Source: Psilocybe azurescens | Taxonomy: Eukaryota > Basidiomycota > Agaricomycetes > Agaricales > Agrocybaceae | DNA length: 64,000 nucleotides | Assembly: GCA_023853785.1 (NCBI GenBank) | Contig: JAJIRX010000670.1 | Location: 27,159-91,158, forward strand | Direction of reading: 5' to 3' | Part shown: piece after piece, positions 50,501 through 62,958 of the stretch | Layout of the letters: each line of letters opens with the position of its first letter | Position numbering within the stretch: position 1 is the stretch's first letter | Notes under the pieces: model-generated | The model's database searches: none | What the model saw: the letters and a program-made list of their open reading frames with translations, nothing else | What the model was told of the DNA's origin: nothing | Program-made: the position numbers and the translations under genes

Positions 50501-53500
50501 ATTGACAGAGAATAAATGGCGATCTGCTTTCGGTCATTCCGGCATTGATGAGCATTAGACCTGCTGGTGGCGTTCATTTAAAATTAACTATGTGCATAAA
50601 TGGGGACCCTGATGGTGTTACAAAGCCCCCGACGCTCCAGGTTTTCAAAGTTATACTGACTATTTGTTGGTGCTATGATTCACAAAAAGAACAATCCGAG
50701 CCAACGAGTGTATACCGTGCTGCTATATATGACTTTGTCGCTATATACTTCCAACATGTCTCAATAAAGTCAATTACATATGGAGATGAAGGGTTCCAAC
50801 AGAGACCTCTTTCTGATTCAGAAGGTCTGCGACTGCAATTATCCATCAACGATGCTTATCTTCAGGTCTAAAACTCCCACAAGGATGTCAGAATATTAAT
50901 TTAATTAAATAAGTGGCACTGGCGCCGCCTGCCGATGCGAACACTACTGTGTTGGTATCCGATGGGCACCATTTCCGCACCAACCATCCGTGGAAATTCC
51001 AAAATTGGAATTCGCAGCCTTTGAAGGACCTTAGTGTGCTTTATCTCAAGCTATACAAATATTCGTTTAACAATCTTGGAATCTTTGAGGTGTGAAAGAA
51101 TGAGGATTTTCTCAGACATGCCACGTGGATCTCGTGAGAGAAAGCTCAATGGTAGACTTTCTCTTGCTTCAAAAATACAAGATGACAAGGCCCATTCGAT
51201 GGGCCGAGTGATCTTAACATCTGGCTTCTCTCAGTTTTGGAATGCCTTTGGGGAAACATAGATGATCCGCCGCTTCATGGCCAGATAGGTCTGATCCAAA
51301 TATAACGTTGCAACGTAGGAACAAAGAAGTTGGAAGAGAGGAAGACTCAATATACCGTGAAGTCAAACTCATTTGGATTGGATGGCGTAAAAGTGACCCT
51401 AGTCTGTAGTTATGAGGGGCATTACGACCCTTTAGCCGATCATAGGCGAGTACACGCAAGGCATGCTTGTCCACCTTAAATTTTCGGCAGGACTATATCC
51501 ATACTCGAACAACTGCGCTTGCTGTGAGCAAAATGAATCATCATCAGGAGTCGCAAATCCACACTGGCCCCGAGTACGTTTTGAACGAGCACCTTATGTG
51601 CTAAACCACGGTATGAGACGCGCTTTGTGAGACTTGATAACAGGACCATCCGACGTAAGGGTATTATGCGCCCAAGTGCCACAACCCATATGTCAGACAC
51701 TGTACCAGGAGAAATAATTTGAATGCTCGACTTTCATGGACCGTGGAGTCCAGTAGCTTGAATCGGAGACCTCAGAACAGAGACCTCAAAACGAGCCTGT
51801 GCCAAAGTAATTCTTTCTTCGCCATCACAAGTGACATTCAGAATCATGTCCTGGGTCCATGAAGCTAATAAGCAATACATACCATGTTATAGACTCCAGA
51901 GGATTCGTGGAAATGTGTGATGTCCAATTTCTCGGGACTGGAACGACTGGTTCTTCCAGGTTATATCAACATGAACTGTGCTTCTGCAAGGTCGCGTTCT
52001 TGAAATAGAATGACACGGCTTCAGAGTTCGATACAAAATCTCCGATAAACAGGTTGTGTACCTTTAGATCCCTTCTGGATTAGAAGCAGAGTCGGGACCA
52101 CAAATCGGGCAGTGGCCCTGAGTGATGATAACATGCCACCGTGGGTCGGACATCAAGGACTCCCAAGACCTGCTGAGTATAAGTTTAGAATACAGCAAGC
52201 ATTAATTATAGATGATACATGAGAGAGGATGGATGGCCAAATTAAAATTATGTTCATGAATCTGAAGCACTATCAACAAAGCTTGACGAGCGTCCCACTC
52301 GTCAGTAGGATATCGGATCGATCCCACCTTCTTTGCCACACTTCAACGAGGTATAAATATGCTGGATGACATAATACCAGCTCATGCCAATTTGTATGTG
52401 GGAGCTGCTTGAGTTAAATCTCCAACGAACCCTTTGATCTGCTTTCAAAGTCTATCTTCGCATATATTTTGGGAGAGAACTTAAAGCCACATAAAAATTA
52501 CAAACGTGTTCCTCATCGAAATATCCTGAGAATCCAGCGAGAAATAGCCTGTGAAACTAATCCCCTTATGTTATTCCACGGGAAGAGCCATGGCATGTAA
52601 ATAAGTTTTAAAATTGGATTTACCCAATTCTCCGAGTTGTTCTGGAGAGAAGTCGAATCATATTTTAAGAATAAAACTCCAAGGTGTGCTCATGAAATGT
52701 CGAGGTTCAGAAATAGAAGCAAGTTTTACATGAATGGTACCGATTGAGACTAGGTCAAAAGAAGGATTCGTGTAATAAGTGAGATATAGCATTTTACTCA
52801 AAGATATAGATAAGAAAGTAACTTTGAAGCGATCGAAGTCGCCCTCCACCGATAGGAAGTTGAACGGCACTTACCTACTCGGTCAACGTGCTATTTCCAT
52901 CCCCGCTAAGCCTTAGTACTCGAGTACCAGTCATAAAATAGCCCCATTCTACCTGACACAATTGAACTCAAAGCCACAAGTCCCGGATCAACGAAGTTAA
53001 ATGGCCTGAACTTTTCACCTGGAAAGTCCGGATAGTATAGGAAGCCGAAGAGTCTGATATTCCATTTTACTCGGCGCTTGGATTTATTACTAAGTACATT
53101 TGAATCAACGGCACCTTTAGTCATTGACGAAAATATGAGAATCCTGGTGCTGAGGTCAGCAAATACAGTCTAAAGAACAGAATCACATCACAGATGTCAA
53201 AGAGAGAACCTACACGTTGTCTGGGACCGAGTTGGAATCAGAATTGGCAGTGACATTTAGGCACAAACGCACGCTGTTATTGACTTTCTAACACATCCAA
53301 GTCATAAAAATGGAGGGCAAGAAGCAATGCCCCATTTTTCGTCTTCGCCTTATGCATTGGATAGAGTATTTAACAACAAGATGAGATGATCAAGTCAATT
53401 CACATACTACTCCATATCCATGCAGCATTATTGAATGAATATTAGCCATGTCACCGAAATAGCAAGGCCATGCGGATTGTATTATCAACCTATATATCAA

Positions 53501-54560
53501 TGAGAATTGTGTGATATACCCAAAGAAAACGCCATGAGTCGGATCCAAACCGCGGTAGTCCGAATACCACTAGTTGAACCGCAGTCAATCAGAGGTGTGG
53601 ATTGTTTATACTACGCTACAGCTAGACCCTTAAAGGTACAGGATCAGGATCACACAATTTACGGAGGTGAAATTTAATTAGGACAGACCTTGGAGACGAC
53701 CAGGAAGACCTCAGCATAAACACCAGCAGTCCAGGACGCCATTTAAGCGCCCATACTAAGTTGACTCGGTGCGCGGTACACGGCCTGTTTCAAGCAATAT
53801 TAAACACTGCAAGACGTCAGGGATAACCAAGTAACTGTAAGAATTCATTAGCATATTCTCATCGAACTTCCATTCCACGTTAATGACAGTGCCCATTCCT
53901 GTGCAATGGCTAAAAATTTGGCCTCCGTTAGACGCTCAATGCACATTCGTTGCGATCAATACGCTATTTGATTGATAGCAGAGATATAAGAACCAATGAT
54001 AGGCAAACGATTAACCTGTTATGGTCTGGGCAAGCATGCATTTTAGGCGCTCAGTTGTGCGACAAGTGCGCATCACAATCAATGAAATACTACACCGCTT
54101 GACATTCACTTTCCGCTCAGACGTATCTATACTTACTGTGTAACATTGGAGCGAGAAATTCTGAGACGGGACATTCCCCAATTAGACAAGAGAAAAGTTT
54201 AGATCCATTACCAATAGTCATTTGAGACTTGGAGGTTCCCACATCATTTCCCTGTGAGTTTTGCTTTGCGGAATACTATCCATCAGATGTTAAGCCTCGC
54301 ATTGAAACTTAGAAGCTCGCATTCTGAGTAGCTGAACTTGATACTTCCCGTACCGATCTAAGTTAGAAAAATATCGCAACGTCCAAAGTATTGAATGCTC
54401 TCATCAGTGCCTTGCGGCGTTTCCAAAATGCGCATGCGTCGAACACGTTCGTGAGGTAATTTTGGATTCCAGTTGTATCTGGAAAAGAGCAGCACGGAGG
54501 CCAACGGGATAACATATCGCCTATAAGTGAGAATTCTGACAGTTATAAACAAGGGCATCA
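50501..54560. other. AT-rich stretch with scattered coding-like fragments
   Basis: No gene can be supported. Fragments that read somewhat like protein occur on the plus strand (VSDGHHFRTNHPWKFQNW near 50955) and on the minus strand (ILNVTCDGEERITLAQARFE near 51800-51860; SDPRWHVIITQGHCPICGPD near 52100-52150). They change frame and are broken by stops, as expected of degraded genes. No transposon protein motif is seen. Confidence 0.3.
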
Positions 54561-54997
54561 ATAATTTGTGTGTGTATGTTTTAGGTTTTCTTGGTTATTA
54601 GCAGTTTTTAGGTTTTCGCCCGATTTTACAGACCTTAAGACCAAAGAAGTCCTCAAATTAAGCCTAATTTTGGAGGAAATTAAGAAGTTAGGATAGTAAT
54701 AATGAAAAATCTGTTATCTCTGACGCTATTGCACAGAAATGATTTCTCGAGTGCAAGTATTTTCTATATGTAATGCTCTGGTATGTACGATACACCCCAC
54801 ATAACGCGGTATGAGGAGGCTTGCGCCCGAGCGGGCGCTCTGATAGACTGTCATATATGAAACTTGCAAAGAGAGCAGCCCACCATACTCATGCCCGAGC
54901 TCCGTTGAGAAATACATCATTATCTCCATAATGATCGATTACGAAAGAAGCCCAATATTCTGAGAGCAATCTGATATCGGTCTGGGAGACAGCGCTT

Positions 54998-55036
54998 GAA
55001 ATTCGAACCCAGGTCTCAACGCGTACGGTTGAACTA
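54998..55036 (-). other. tRNA-like internal promoter remnant (possible SINE head)
   Basis: On the minus strand TAGTTCAACCG (55036-55026) fits the pol III A-box pattern, and GGTTCGAATTTC (55009-54998) is close to the B-box. The 16-base gap is too short for a tRNA and no acceptor or anticodon stem forms, so it is not a working tRNA gene. A decayed tRNA or tRNA-derived SINE head is possible. Confidence 0.25.
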
Positions 55037-56442
55037 TTTTAGGCACATGCTCTGTCGGTCGATACTATGAATACTTACTAGTAAAAATACAAAAATCACA
55101 GCTTAAATTATCTTCAAAATGATAATTTTGTGATTAATTAAATCAAGAAGGTATATCAGAGAGGATGAGGACACCGAGGTTTGAAACAGACTGAATGAAC
55201 AACAGGCGATAAATGTTTCCTGAAAAAGTATTAGCGCTTGCTGAGCGATAACATGCATTAGCCTTCAAGTGCGAAGTGTTCCACATTTGCTCATAACTTC
55301 GGACCTATACAAGATAATGGCTTTAAGCCATTTACACAGCACAAGCTACATGCATATTCTATGCAATGTTCATACGACCGAGAATGTAAGAGCAAGCGCC
55401 CATCGGGTCGCCTCGAGGCCATATCAAGCTATTGATGCCACCTACCGCAGAGGACGATGTAAATTATCACTTTAGCAACGCTCATGGAATATATTAAGGT
55501 TTGGCTGATGAGTTTGACTCGTCTATCAGGAAACTATGCACTCGCAACTCTGACAAGTAAGTGTTTCAAGGCCAGATCGATATGCTCTTCGGACTATTGA
55601 TCCATAGATAGTTGTGCCCCACTCTTTGACTATAAGCGTGATAGTCTCTATACGTCTATGCGATGGTATCGACATTGGGCCCAGTGAGTTGAATAGTAGA
55701 CCGCATTGAAGGCAATCCGTCCAACGTGTGATTGTTGGAGTCCGTGCGCAATGCACGTGGCCCGCGGGCACCTATGGGCGTCAATACTGGGTCAATGCCA
55801 TTGAACTGGGTAATACCCTCGACTAGTGGATATCATATTCTGCCAGGGCCATTACTCTCATCAAAGATGTACTCTCGAAGACCCTAGTATCGTCATCCAA
55901 CGGACCATACCATGATACAACAAGCAAAAATGATCAAGTTGAACCTTCACTGACTTCCATTTTCTCTCCGCCTTCCGCCTGAACTATGATGAAGTCCACG
56001 AGTATCATTTAGCGATCGTATTAGCTGTACGTAATAGTATCATCAATTCTCTTCTCGGAAAGAAAATCAGAACTTTTTGTGAAATGGAGTCCTGGAGAAC
56101 TCCTGGTTTGATCTACAGAGTGTCCCTAACTCATTTACAGAGACTGTACGTAGCTGATAATTGCTTATAAGGGATGATTGGATCGTCTGTCCTAACAGCT
56201 GAAGAAACAAAGAAAGATTGTAGATTTTTTTAGAAAAATTGACACAAAACAGAGTCCAGTGTCGTAATTATTGAATGTAAGTCAATCCTCGGAACATACA
56301 CGGAGGGTGAGTAATATCAAGTATCCAGCAAGTCACCTAACACTATTCGGCAAGGAGGCGATATTCGGCGAATAGATTCTCCAATTACTTTTCCAAAAAC
56401 TTAAAAATGGTCGCCCGAAACAGCATATGAAAGGGAAAAATA

Positions 56443-56876
56443 TCAATATCGAGACCCAAAGAGGCTGTATCCGTCCATATCCGCAGCTCTCAGGCATTTA
56501 AGGGCAGCTTGAGATAGTCGAGTCAGTTGAAGAAGAGAATGAATGGGCGAATAATGAAGAAGCATGAATGCATCATATAGCTGTTGCAAATGATAAACCG
56601 ACAGCTTGTCCCCGATCATTTGCGCAGTTCGAAGCCATTCTTCAAGACGTACATAGCTCATCCTTTTCGTGAGCGCGCCCGTCGCCACCGAAAGCAATGA
56701 CTCAGAACTACAGGTGGGAGAGCGGTGATCGTAGTTGGACGCTTAAAATATGAACCAAATGGCGAGATTTTGTCACCGAGTGTATCAAATGCAGTGCTGG
56801 ATGCTGGAGTTGACAATAAAGGGATCTGTCTGTCAAAAGAGAAGAATGTAGAGCCTTTATACAATCCATAGCACAA
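56443..56876 (-). pseudogene. Unidentified coding relic
   Basis: Two overlapping minus-strand frames look like pieces of one protein. The upstream piece (56876-56658) contains CYGLYKGSTFFSFDRQIPLL and FKRPTTITALP. The downstream piece (56697-56443) reads SVATGALTKRMSYVRLEEWL, then DKLSVYHLQQLYDAFMLLHY and LSQAALKCLRAADMDG. A single-base frame change near 56705-56715 would join them. The amphipathic helical character is protein-like, but I recognise no family, and no neighbouring exons are clear. Confidence 0.3.
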
Positions 56877-58900
56877 GTTTTCACCTTGAAACAGCCTAAA
56901 TTATATGCAAGCGATACTAAGAAGAGCGTATCAGAGTCTAACTGTCGAAGGTATGACAGTCTTATGAAAGGGAAGCCGCAGAGTCCAGTGTAAAGAGCAC
57001 TAAAACAAGCATAGAGATTGAGATGCCGGAGCCGGACAACAGAATATGCTGGATGTGCTAGAAAGTCATAGTCGAACTAAACAGTCGACAAAAAAGACAT
57101 CACAAAACATACATAACAGTCGGAGTTATATAATATGCCAATGTAGGCGAACAATGGTCATGACTTCGGAGGCTCTTACAAGTGTTTTCAAAGGTTTCTG
57201 CCATTACCAGCATCAACGGCACCAATCGTAAATACGGCCTTCCCAAAAGCACACATCCTTGTCTTTTACCTGTTCTCTGTATATAAATCCATGGTCATGA
57301 CAAAGGAAGAGCACTTGAAAATCTTAAAAAGACTTTTCTTCAACTTGTTCTACATCGGGCGCTCTAGAAGAATCTCGAAGCTAATTTTTTTGCCTTGTGT
57401 GTTTGGTGTGAAATGGGGAGAGAACGGAGAAATTAACTGCGGAATGCGATGCTTTGTCCCAGATGTCTAGACAGGCTGTGGATTAGAACTAAGTGCAAGT
57501 CCTGCCTGCGGGGTGAATGACTATCGTGGACGTGGTGGGTGGAGCATTATGTCGATCAGGTCGATCCCCAGTCAATACTTCAATCCCGACCTGTGTGTAT
57601 TAGAAGGCCATCGGGTGCCCTTGAACTAAAGAGGACAAAGAAAAAGGGACTCCAAGGAGATCTGCTACGCGGACCTCTTGTCTGCGTGAGCATAAGAATT
57701 ACTCATAATCGTATTAGACTCCCAGAAACAATCAGCGAACAGCCATTTTGAACTTCATTAAATCCTCAGTGTGGACCACGCAGTGCTCCTGAGGAAGATC
57801 TGGTGCATAGAAAGGAAAATGATGTCGTGAGTTATGCCTCGCTGTAAAGGAAGTGTCACTCACAAACAAGCAAAGTGAGATGGCTTCCAGAAATGGAAGA
57901 CAAGATTGTTGTGTACAGCCTGATAATCTGCATCGGACCACTTACACATACAAGAACAAAACAAACTGCGAAACCACGAGGAAAGCTGCAGGACAGTCTC
58001 CTTGATTCATCAGTAAACCTTGATGAAAGCACATCGGGAGGCCTTTTCTATCAAAGAATCAGAGTATGTGTACAAAGGAAAGCAGTGTCAAAACCAGATT
58101 TTTAGGTTTAGAACCGCGATATACGTATTACGATAATCGCAAAAACCTACGAAGGATCCCGGAAAAAGGAAGAAATACTACAATCAAAGGACCTGCTAGA
58201 CACAACGAATCAGTCGAAGAGTAGGTCGACATGATTACTCTCACTCACGATTATGATCGTACCAATCGGAAAACTTGTCGGAAAAAACAGATGAGAATCC
58301 GATAACAGCCATTCTTCCAGTCGAGATGTGCCGCGACTCAACGGCTGACTCCGAGGCTTTGTTGTCCATATATCGATCGGCACTGGTGCATGGGCGCCTT
58401 TAGGGCTGCTGCAATGCACAGCTGCCTGCTTGCATTATTCGATCGGAATAAAAGATCCATTGATGAGATGAAGGTGTCAACCACTGGCATGAACGAGGTA
58501 TGACCAAAATGTCGAAGGCTCGAGCGGCCGTTCGTGATAAAAACAATGATTTAATGATGTACTAGTAATAGATAAAATCAAAGCTTCCGCCACTCACACA
58601 AATGGCAGGCATGCGCGGATAGGATTTACAGAGATGGGTACAGGTATACCCTGTAATTGGTGGTCCTGAAAGTCCACGTCGAAGTTGAAGATCGCCTCAA
58701 GGTTTGACCGCCTGGGAGGGTGCTCCGAATGCACTTGCCGTACCGTGAGGCATGAGCCACTGGCTGCCCGATTTATTCGGCGGGAATCTTGAATCAGATA
58801 ATATATTATTCAGGTTATATATTGACGGGGATTAAGCATGAGGTATACTTTTGCGTAAAGATATATGTGGTTGTGTGAACGGGCAAAGGGCTATCAACGT

Positions 58901-61852
58901 GATTTCTGAGTAATCAGGTCAATAAGTCGACATCATGGTATTCGGAAATTGGAATAGGCAGGATTGTACTCACGCACTCGACGCCCGTCGGACGCCCGCT
59001 AGGTTAGAAAGCAGCGCTGTACATATTCCTGAAACAGAACTGTCGAGTATTATTAAATACAACATATACGAGGAATATGACAACTTTTCAGAAGACTGGA
59101 ATACGTACGTACCAGATTCCTGGAATGAGCATGAGCACTCAGGCATCGGTTGACAACGATATCATTACCGGGATAGGAATCATAGGATAGCCTGCCAGGC
59201 AGAGGTGCTGCCTTGCAACGACTCGAGAGGTTTGACAGCCAGGGATGAGCACCCCAGGAACGCGTCAATAATCATTACAGGAATAGCAATCATAAAATAC
59301 ACCCGTCAGGCAGAGGTGCCGCCTCACCATAACTTGAGAGAGCTCGACGGCCAACAATTGATAGCACAAACAAACTTGACACTGACGAACGGTTTGGTGC
59401 ATAGCTGAGCAGCAGCTCAACGCTATGACGGACGAGAACGGACACACAGGCTTTCGACTCCGAGCCTCGTCACACAGCCACGGCCCATTAACAGAATTTG
59501 GATCTTCAGAATCAGAGTCTCGGGCTCCTACCCGCTCTCGAGTCTCGGGCGCGCGTCAGTTTGTCCACCGGTATTTGCAGCTATAGCATTAACAAATAGC
59601 CCAACGCTACGGACCTCGGCCTTTTCAGATAAGCGAGACGAGGTGCATCGGAATAGGTTGAATGCTTTGGGCTCTCCGTGTTGCGGCACGCTCTAGGCAA
59701 GGATCCAGGATGATTTGTTCAAGCGTCTAGATGAGGGAGCTCCGACGTCCAAAGCTACCCAGTGGTCAGGCGGCAAACAGACTACTGGGCATTGGGCAAG
59801 ACTGGACATCGAAAAGCCCAAGGAGAAACCCTGGAAAACGCAAAAAAAACCCCAAAAACGAATGTATGAACCAATTAAACATGAAAATCGGATTCAGAAA
59901 GAAAAGGAAAAAAGGCCCACCGGGCGAAAGATACGATACGATGGCAGATGCAAGCTCTTGTAAAGTGCATAATGCTGCTGATGCAAGTCTCAACTTTCAA
60001 GCGATAAGAGGCGATAATACTTGGAAAATACGAATCACGATATGTACGTAGGTTTGGAATTTGGAATTTGTTTGTTTGTTGGCAAAAGGAAATTTGTGGA
60101 TATGGATCGAAATTGAAATTGAAATATAGCTTTAGTCGAAGCGAGCCCGATGCGGCGGCCACAAGCAACCTGAGCCATGCCCACGATGTGACGAGTCCAA
60201 GTCGGAAGTTCCCCGTCGGAGTCCCTTTGGATTGCTGCACAGCCGGTTGAGCCATTTTGCCCGTTTGCAATAGTTCGCCATTCAATCCCGTTCAAGCTTG
60301 ACGCTCGTCCTGGACGGAGGACTCAGGACCTGTGCCAGTGGAGGCTGAGTACATCCGCAGGGCAGGGCTCCAGAGTGGAGTCTATATTGAAATTCGTACG
60401 TACATTGCATTCCAAACGCCAACGCGTAATTGCCCATAAGCTGAGGGTTTAGGGCGTCAGCCCAGTACGTAGTGTTCTTCTTTTGAGCCCTTTGCCCTTA
60501 AACACACAGTGTCACTGTCCCATGTTCGCAGGGCTAGGGCAACGGGCAACGGGCAGTGGACAGTGGGCAAGGGCATGCGATAGGTAGCATACAATGACGC
60601 CAGCGCGTGTACTCGATTATCATAGCCAGCCAACCAGCCCATCGATCGTGGCGCTAAGTATAAGTTTAGTATATTCCAGAAGTTCAAAATGGGCTCGAAA
60701 AAACAAACATGGTCCCAGGAAGATGCCTATTGCCGGCGAGTATTTAAGCTGCTTTAAGCGAGCCTGATTGAGACTCTATCATTATGTATATCATCCACAG
60801 CTAAGGCAGGGACGGCGGAACTGACGATTCCGGCACCGAAGTTATAGGTCGTCTTTGCTTGCCTGGAGCGTATATTAGAGAAAGTACCCATGTGAGATGG
60901 CTGACGGTGAGGAGATAGGTGGTCTGCAGTGATCAGAATAATATCCAGAGATCATTTCGTGCTTGATTTTAATTTATACAGCGTGGACATCAGCGTGGTT
61001 AGGACGCAAAGTGAGGCCGTGGGTAATAGGTCCCGCGGACGTAAGTGTTCGAGACTTGAGTTATAAGGGTTCAAGGTCGCCGTGATGCGCTGTATATGCG
61101 AAGCGTCGAATTTATGCAAGTATATAGCAACACTTACGAAAAAGAGAGCAAGAAAGAGGGATAGTACCAGTGGAACCCTCCAGGCTGGAGCCGAACGAAC
61201 ACGAAGGTTTGGCGAAAGTAGCAAAGTGCACGATCGCGAATTCGTCAACCCCACATCCGATCTTCCCAAATATAGAGTAGAGTAAACCTATCACCCATCG
61301 TCATGATAGGCCTATGCCCATTCCTGGTATGCCCACGGGGATCCTCTCCACAAAGCATGGATGCAAAAAATGCGCGTCCAAATTCCAGATTGCGCAAAAA
61401 CATCCATGTCACCGGTCCAATCCATAGCAATCCATTCATATACATCCATCCACGCTTATCCATGCCCACGAGCACGAGCGTTTCCCCGAAGAGATAAGTT
61501 TAACCGAAACCAGAATTTTTTTTCAGCCTTCCCCTTGCAGCTACTGCAGCATAGTGTGAGCCGTGTGGTTCAGGTGTGGGTTCTCTCTCGTCAAAACTTT
61601 GGCAGAGAAAAAAACTTCTTCGTACTTCCTATCGGACTCAATAGAATTAAGCAGAATATCAATGATGCAATAAGCAAACGCGGCAGCTGAGCATCTCATG
61701 AGCACAGTGACATTGAATGAATTGATTTGGACCCCTTCTGAATACAGAAAGTGTGATCTTCCATGATGCAATATAATAAATCAATTTGGATACTTAGCCT
61801 GGCCATTTCCAGCGAGGGTTTAAGCCCACCTGCGAAGACGAACGCGCGACAC
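58901..61852. other. Gene-poor stretch before the regulator gene
   Basis: There are no supportable genes. It contains the 110-base tandem duplication, a GAAATTGAAATTGAAAT microrepeat near 60110, and purine-rich GGGCAACGGGCA-type repeats near 60537-60570. Confidence 0.4.
59161..59353. repeat. Imperfect tandem duplication, 110-base period
   Basis: 59161-59241 and 59271-59353 are related. Both begin ATCATTAC, share AGGCAGAGGTGC, and end with a GACAGCCA or GACGGCCA block, roughly three quarters identical. No coding frame is maintained across both copies. Confidence 0.6.
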
Positions 61853-61876
61853 GGACATGGACATGGACATGGACAC
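61853..61876 (+). repeat. Hexanucleotide microsatellite
   Basis: GGACAT is repeated three times followed by one GGACAC variant. Confidence 0.8.
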
Positions 61877-62958
61877 GACATCTGGGGACGGTATGGACAT
61901 CGGACAGGCGGGCCCCTGGAAATTTTAGAGTTCTTCTCTTCCAAATTCTATTCTCGTTCCTCCGGTGACAAGTGACACGACAACACTCCAGACCTTTCGA
62001 GTATGTGGTTCTTTCGCATCATGATCAGAAAAAGAAATTATCGAAAGAAATTATAATTACTATAATCATGTAATCACCGAAAACCGAACCCGAAAATTGT
62101 GGTAGTACTCAGGCAGGCAATCGCCTGCAATCACTCACTCGCTCGGCTGGAGCCTGGGTGAACATAGAAGCAGCAGGGGAGTTAGGCTGTAGGGTTTGGA
62201 CTCTTGTGGGCTCTGGGCTCTGACACTTGGCGTCACAGCACTCACGTCGACTGGAACTCACGCGAGCAGCGTCTTAGTTTTGGCGCGGGGGTGACTGGTT
62301 CAACATTCGGACCGGGTGGGTTGAGAGGCGTATGTACATGTTGTATATACATGAGGATATACAAACGGATGGGGTAACGGATATGGATTCGGTTAGCGAG
62401 AGAAAGAAGAAGATAAAAATACAGCTCTAAGAATGTTGAGGAATGACGAGGCGATTCCGCACGCCTATCGCCATCGCCTGACGAGGAGCAGAGGTGTGGC
62501 TAGGTGGGGGCCGACAGAGAGAGCCTGGCAAGATCCGACGCCGACAAGCAAGGGGAAAGGTTTAAACGTTTAAAGGTAGAGCCGAGTCTGGACGCAGCAG
62601 GGAATGTTGTGTCGTCGTTTGCCAAATTGAGGAGAAGGGAGGCGGCCGACGGCACGGTGTATTAGATGCATGCTGAGGACTGGGTCTGTGAGAATGGATC
62701 AGGCACTGTTATTGGATATGTTCAATAGACGCGCATCGGAGATTGAATATTAAAAGAAATAGTACTTAAATGTATCGGGATGGCCGGAGGACGGAGACAG
62801 GGACTAGGACCCGAAAGAGTGGATCATCATGTAGATCTAAGATTTGAGGATGAGATCGGCGTTGAGTACTGAGTGCCTCTTGGAAGCTTGGTTAATTCGA
62901 GATAATGTACGACTACATAACCGCAGTTGGCGTTTATCTGCCCATTTCCCGTCCGCCA
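61877..62958 (+). promoter_or_regulatory. Upstream region of the Gln-rich regulator gene
   Basis: This 1.1 kb stretch has no coding sequence and probably holds the promoter and a long 5' untranslated region. A 14-base perfect palindrome TTTAAACGTTTAAA is at 62561-62574. A pyrimidine-rich CCCATTTCCCGTCCGCC directly precedes the ATG. Confidence 0.35.

Larger units (their letters stand above)
54561..58900. other. Gene-poor stretch with relics
   Basis: Apart from the tRNA-like motif near 55.0 kb and the coding relic near 56.4-56.9 kb, which are listed separately, I see only short unrecognised ORFs. TTTTAGGTTT-type runs occur near 54575, 54605 and 58100. Confidence 0.35.

Noticed and set aside
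50545..53124. Multi-exon gene assembled from coding-like fragments
   Set aside because: Competing frames looked equally plausible, proposed introns were too short, and no known motif appeared.
54990..55045. Functional tRNA gene
   Set aside because: A-box to B-box spacing is too short and no acceptor or anticodon stem can be paired.
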